From Sphagnum compactum (taxonomy: Eukaryota > Bryophyta > Sphagnopsida > Sphagnales): DNA of 64,000 nucleotides. A program made the position numbers and the translations under genes. The notes beneath the pieces are model-generated. The model did not search any database. It was not told the DNA's origin and saw nothing but the letters and a program-made list of their open reading frames with translations. Of this stretch, positions 58,252 to 64,000 are shown piece by piece (the first letter of the stretch is position 1; each line of letters begins with the position of its first letter). The DNA is taken from NCBI GenBank assembly GCA_965153455.1, contig OZ234495.1, positions 8,180,875-8,244,874 of the forward strand. The letters run 5' to 3'.

Positions 58252-61200
58252 AGCAGCATAAAAACCAACAACTATATTCTTCTTCTTCTTCTTCTTTTCC
58301 CATGATATTATCACGGAGAAAAATTAACCTTTTTTTTTCAAAAGTGAGTGTTTTGGAAACTGAAATGGACCTTTTTTTTCTTTCTGAAAATGTCTCTGCA
58401 AGCGATGGACATCACATAATATGTTGGAAAAGTGCGTGTCCATATACGCTACGTTTCTAGGCGAAGGTGATTATATGATACTGAGTTTGATCCGAGGGTT
58501 TTGACACCGGTCTTTCCTTTGGATTACTTGAAGGAAAACTCTATTATATACAATAATACATGCTCCATGCCAGCAGCAAGAAATCAGTCTTGGACCCAAT
58601 ACCAGTACCAGTAGGATGGTATGTTCAAGAGTCCATAATCTCAATACCAAAGCTGGTGGCTATGTATGTTGAAGAGTGGATACCAGAGCAACACTGGTAA
58701 GTGGGGAATGTAATAATGTTTTGAAGATGAATTGCTTCTTCACATTACTTTGTAATTACAAACTCTCCACTGACACGCTCTTCAATGGTCCAAGGACTAT
58801 TTGATTTTTAAGTACTTCTGCAGACCCAATTGAATTTCAGTGTGGCTCAGTCTTCTTGTTGTCTTTTAGTTTTCAACCATCTGTGCAGCGATTTTTTATT
58901 TTATTTTATTTTCTGACAAACTTTGTTGTTTTTTGTACAAAAATTGGAGAAGTGTTTCTGGAGAATTTTTTTTTTTTTTTTTCCTGGTGTAATTTTGACT
59001 CATTTTGGTGATGTTTTGAAAAAATTAGCCAAAAATTTTTATATCACTAAATTGGGAAAAAATAAAAAAACGCACAAAGCCTGCACCTCCTGTTTAAGAA
59101 CACAATGAATTTTCTGGCCCCATTAGCAAGTGATCAATAAACCAAAAGAAGGAACATACATAGGAAAGGAAATTATAGTTGCAATTATGGTTGAATTATT
59201 TTTATTTTTATTTTTTGTTGATCAACATATTACACATCTTTGTTTTGGTGATTAGCAAATTTTTAAAATAGGCATGTTGACGATGAACACATTTTTTATA
59301 TCTTTGTTTTGACAACACATAACTAGTTAAGAACATCATTAGATCCAACTTTCTCATACATGCGAATTGCTTAAGCCAAACTATTCTAATTTTCATCAAA
59401 AGTAAGTTTTCCCAAAGTGAATCCAACCCCAACCATAAAGGCCTTGCCCATGGGACAAGGAAGGTCTACATTTTGCAAACATCGGCAAAAACACCATCAA
59501 ACACCCCAACTTTGAAACATCAAACCCAACCCCCAAGAGAATGCCCACATTTTGTTTTCTTGCCTAGCATCATGAAGATTGAAAAACAAATTACATGCAT
59601 GACCATTGACTGCCACAAAAGGGGAAACAATAAATCAAAACATGTTTTGATTGTTGGAAACTTTTTTAAAATTTAACAACAAAAAGGATTTTTTAGCGAA
59701 GAGCTTCAAAGTTAAGATGTCAAGCAATTTGCAACTTTCTTTTGTTGCATTTCAATATTGGCATTAATTATGTGCTAAAGAAATTTGCCCTGAAACATTA
59801 TACCTCTACCAATTTGCCCAATACCTCACCTTCTCCTCTTTCCAATATAAAATAACATCTTGGAAAAGTAGATAGGCTGAAAAAATGATGTTTGAAACTG
59901 CAAAACACAAACAACATGATGTGTTGTCAAATGATTTCACAACCTATTTTTCATGAAGGTCAAGTTGTTGAATGTCCTTTCATCCTCCACAAAACACAAG
60001 ATTTGAATCAAAGTTATTTTAGCAAGCTTGTTGTACTCATTCAACTTGTGTGCCAAAATGAAGGTTTTTGTCAATCTTCATCCACAACCTAGAAATTAGG
60101 TTCTTATTAAAGCTTTCAACTGTTATTGGCTCTGCATTATAAATCATGTTTAGTTGGAAAAATGAGGATTTCACATCAAAGATATTATGAATCCAATAAT
60201 GGGGAAAAAAAAGTTATAGCTTTGGTCTTATTTCCAATGCAAAAAATCACTTTGACTATTGCCAAGTGGACTAAAAATGCAACATCAAAATTTTCCTTAT
60301 TCAACTAGTATTGGGGATAAACGATTCCCATCGCATTCATGACCTCCTGATTTAGAAATTTACATTGTAACTTTAAAATCAAAATTTGGGCTACTTTTAG
60401 GCATGCACCTTTGACCTTGGATGCCACTATCATTGGGCAAACCCATCCTTGGGTGGTACCACTAAAAATGTCACACCCCAAAATTTTGAGACCCATTCAA
60501 CTTTAAAACAAGATAGGACTCACTTTAAAAAATCTTTTCATTTTAAATCTTATATCATTTAAGATTATTCAAATCATGTAGAATTTGAAACTTCAATTGA
60601 CCTTTACAAATTTGACAAACATGCACAAATTCAATAATGAACAAATCTTGACACTTAATCAAAATTGCACCACTTCCAACATGGGATTAAGGCAAGGCAA
60701 ACCAATAATGAATTCAAGGTCACCAAGCAAAACCAAGTTGCTTTGAACAACCTTGTTTTCACTCAATCCATGTGCATTTTCAACAATGAAAGACTTATAT
60801 TCTAACATAACACAAATTTCAAAGGGCTTAAAATGTTTATCCAACGTGTTTTCATGTTCTTGAACATCTTATGACCTTTAGTAGCAAGTGTTTCTACAAG
60901 CTTGGAAAACTCAAGGTATTTTTTGGGGCATGAACAAAGAACATATATAATGCTTGCAAGATTGTCTCAATGCAAGATACTAGGGGCAACATTGACAAAA
61001 TAATGATGATGAATTTAGTTCAATGTGTCACATAATGCATTTGATGAAGTAAAGAGATGTATTTTCCTTTACTTGAACAATAATGCCTGTGCAATAGCCT
61101 TGGAACACAAAATCACTTTCACACCCAAAAAATACGCATAAAAGGTGAACTATTATTCAACTAGACCTTCAAACTTGACCGAGTTCTACAAAATAATGGC

Positions 61201-64000
61201 AATGATGTTCTCAACTATAATACCCATCTCAACTCATTCAAGGGTTGGCAAAATTGGAATTGGAACCTAATTTTTCATCATTTAAAAATGCATGTTTATC
61301 CGCCATTAATTGTTGATTATCATCAACTCATCTACATTCAAAGCAAAAAAGATAGACTTTTGTACAATTTTTTATTTTTTTTTCAAGATGACTTCATGCA
61401 TACGTTTTACCATTCCCCACCTACTACTATTAATCTAATGTTCTCCTAAGGTTGTCGTTCACACGTAGTAAGACATACATATCTCTAAGGGATTTGAAAT
61501 CTATCATCAATTGATTGTGGTTCAACAAGTGAAAGATATTAGCAAATTGAATCAACTCTCTTTTGGAACTTGCATAAGCTCCAAATTGAACCAAGGTAAG
61601 GAATAACGCATTACCTCTATCCATCTAAATCCTTCCATTCTTATTATGGATTACATTTTTATATTGTGAAACCACTTTCAAATACCAACATCAAATGTGG
61701 TGACAACTGACATGTTTTTGAAGGGCATATAACTTAAGTAATATGAACTTGTCTTTTCTTTCAAGTGTGTAATAGTTGACGCACTTCACCTATGACACCA
61801 AACCATCCAATCTTGACATAGGTTGAACCCAAGGAAATTGTGCAACCTAAATGTCTTAGAAATTTTTTAACTTGTCATAAGACTTTATGGGGTTTTTGAA
61901 AGTTGGTTTGGTTAGATGGGAGTTACAAGGTTGAGATAGATCCAAAGATGCAAAAGAAGAAGACCTAAAGTTGAAGTGCACTAAGACAAACTTCAAATAG
62001 GAGATGAAATGTTAGAACTTAACCTTGTGAAAACTACTTTAAACTTTAAGTCTAATGGCAAGATGGGAGCCATCGATTTTTACAACAAATGAAAAATAAT
62101 TTCACTCTTACTCTTAAATAACAAAGAAAGCTTGAAAAAAAAAACAAAGTGCAAAAGTGAATTGGTCCACCTTGGTTGAGAATTGCAACTTGTAAATTAG
62201 CTACCATCTATAGGGTGAGGGGGGGGGACATTTTTTCAAAAACTCAAAAAACTTAAACCCCATTTCACTAGCCTTATTTCCTCATCAGAATTTGGTGAAA
62301 AATCACTAGAGGAAAATGTTGATCAATATCACATACATATGTCATCTTGCAATAAATTGAGATTAGGAATAGGATAATGAGGTGGGTTTTTAAACGCATG
62401 TTTTTATCCCCGATTGGGTATTTTGTGAGTAATTTCATGTTAAATAATTATTTAGTTGAATTTTTTTAATTTTGTGGTTAGATATTTTGCGAATAGGTTA
62501 ATGTTAAACATTTTTTCAATTGAAAATTAGTTAACTTTGTGGGTGATTAATTTTGTGAAAAATTTAACATTAAACAATTCTTTAATTGAATACGTTTAAC
62601 TTTGTGGTTGATTTATTATCAATGTTGGTTTGATATACAGGTTTAGGCATGATATCAACAATGACATTGACTACCATATATATTTGTATAGTATTAGATC
62701 CTTTAATACCTACTTTGATACTTATATAAAACTAGGATCATATTTGCGAAAATTAATAAGAAACCAAACCAATTTGGTCTTCAAGTTTGGAAAACAAAAT
62801 TGATACTTGACTTGGGCATTCTGGTTGCTAGTATCAATCTTTTTCTCTAGTACTATGATTTTTTCAAGTGTAAATTTTGAGAAATATGGCGGTTTTAATT
62901 AGGTTACACATTCTACTTTATGGTGCCCATTTTTAGCTTTCAATGTGATGATTGCCAACTATTTAGCACCAAACTTCATGATGAATCTCTATTATGTGTA
63001 AGTTTATAAGCTCAACCTACAATTTCCATTTGCAACTTTTTATGTCTCATGTTTTCAATCTAAATGTTGCAAATTTTTGAAATTGTTGGAAACAAGATGC
63101 ATCTTATTATTATCACCATAATATTAGTTTGGTGCTTTGTTTCTTTGTTGTGGGTGTCTTTCATGGCCATTGTTATAGTTTTCATTTTCATATGTGACAT
63201 ACGTTCTATATTATTCCTTGTGGCAATAGTGTGTTTGTCAAGTTGTGTAAGTTGTGCATTATGTGTTTGTGGTGAGATTGTTTATAACATGCATTTTATC
63301 AAATCTTCATAATTTTAGGGCATGATTTCACATCTTTGGCATTTTAATACGATCTTTGTTAGGTTTCCATTTCTTATGGACTTGATTATTCATTATAATG
63401 TGCATTATGAATAGATCAATGGGGAGACTACAAAACTTAACATCATTGGAGTGACGAGCAAATCTATGTAACAACTTACCATCGCCATTGACGAAACACA
63501 AATTATGCAGTTGGTGAATAAAAAGGTTAATGTTGAATGGGAAACAACATGGAATGTTCAACTTGAAAATTTAAGTTGCAAAAAACCAAAGGTATTAGCA
63601 CCCAAGGTGAAAGCACACTACGGTGACCCCCTTTTTCTTGTCACATTGTATTGTTTTTCTAGGTGGTCATTTTTAAACATAAACCATGTCCAAACTACAA
63701 AAGATTTTCACAATGTTTTTGCATATTATGGTATATCATAACACACAAAAAATAATTGAAAAAAAAATCATTTTGTCTTTATATTATGGTGGCTCGGAAT
63801 ATATTTGCATTAAAGAATACATGTCATGGCGTACTTAAAAATGCAAATATATTCCAAAAATAATTGAAATGATTTTTAACTTTCATGAAATTTATAGTAG
63901 TTATTTCACATGTCATTTCACATAATTTAAACCAAATTTGTGAACCATTTGAAAGAATTGATAATTTTCACTTCATAAATGGGTTTTTTTGACAATCCTA
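58252..64000. other. AT-rich spacer with possible degenerate transposon remnants
   Basis: No intact gene is recognised. Minus-strand frames at 60305-60496, 60659-60844 and 61430-61624 read protein-like words (LGDLEFIIGLPCLNP) but are short and broken, with no diagnostic motif. They may be remnants of a retroelement. The last 2 kb hold only low-complexity AT sequence. Confidence 0.45.

Noticed and set aside
60305-61624. Gypsy-type polyprotein on the minus strand
   Set aside because: A few suggestive words only. No protease, reverse transcriptase or integrase motif could be placed.

Overview
The window reads as nuclear DNA of a land plant. Gene islands with GT-AG introns and coding sequence near 45-50% GC sit in very AT-rich, repeat-filled spacer. 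The recognisable genes are plant ones: a GTD-binding (DUF593) membrane protein, TAF12, an ATL RING-H2 ligase, a WIN2/PP2C59-like phosphatase, a BSD2/DnaJ-type zinc-finger protein and a TEX2-like SMP protein. The Ty1/copia element is also of a plant type. I cannot fix the species. The modest similarity to the angiosperm proteins I know suggests a non-seed or early-diverging lineage, but that is inference.

Layout. 1-10.4 kb: AT-rich spacer with a possible tRNA-derived SINE, a Helitron-like element with a (CCAT)n core, and MITEs. 11.1-13.2 kb: GTD-binding gene (+), one coding exon. 14.7-18.1 kb: TAF12 (-), eight coding exons that join in frame to 583 aa. 18.9-21.3 kb: a conserved gene of unknown function (+), seven exons, 226 aa, head to head with TAF12 and carrying a Harbinger-like MITE in intron 1. 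22.95-29.02 kb: a complete but dead copia element with two 315/302-bp LTRs, a tRNA-iMet primer site and a perfect 5-bp target duplication. 32.1-33.05 kb: a second, inverted copy of the Helitron-like element. 34.3-35.5 kb: chloroplast-type DnaJ Cys-rich protein (+). 38.0-38.5 kb: ATL RING-H2 (-), with a 62-bp minisatellite in its upstream region. 44.1-50.3 kb: a cluster of one MITE family around a TEX2-like pseudogene (+). 53.3-55.8 kb: an intronless PP2C (+), preceded by a five-copy array carrying telo-box motifs. The rest is AT-rich spacer with degenerate repeats.

The most interesting object is the TEX2-like locus. Its exons align over long stretches with plant SMP/PH proteins. It carries four in-frame TGA codons where Arg is likely, several Arg-to-Cys/His-type changes, two TAG codons and at least two frameshifts. 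This is the pattern expected from C-to-T decay at methylated CpG. It sits among four copies of one MITE family, one of them inside its own intron.

The genes do not form a pathway. Shared themes are transcription (TAF12), protein turnover and signalling (ATL, PP2C), plastid protein folding (DnaJ-type) and lipid transfer (the dead TEX2-like copy). All coordinates were worked out by eye; splice sites rest on GT-AG rules and on reading-frame continuity.
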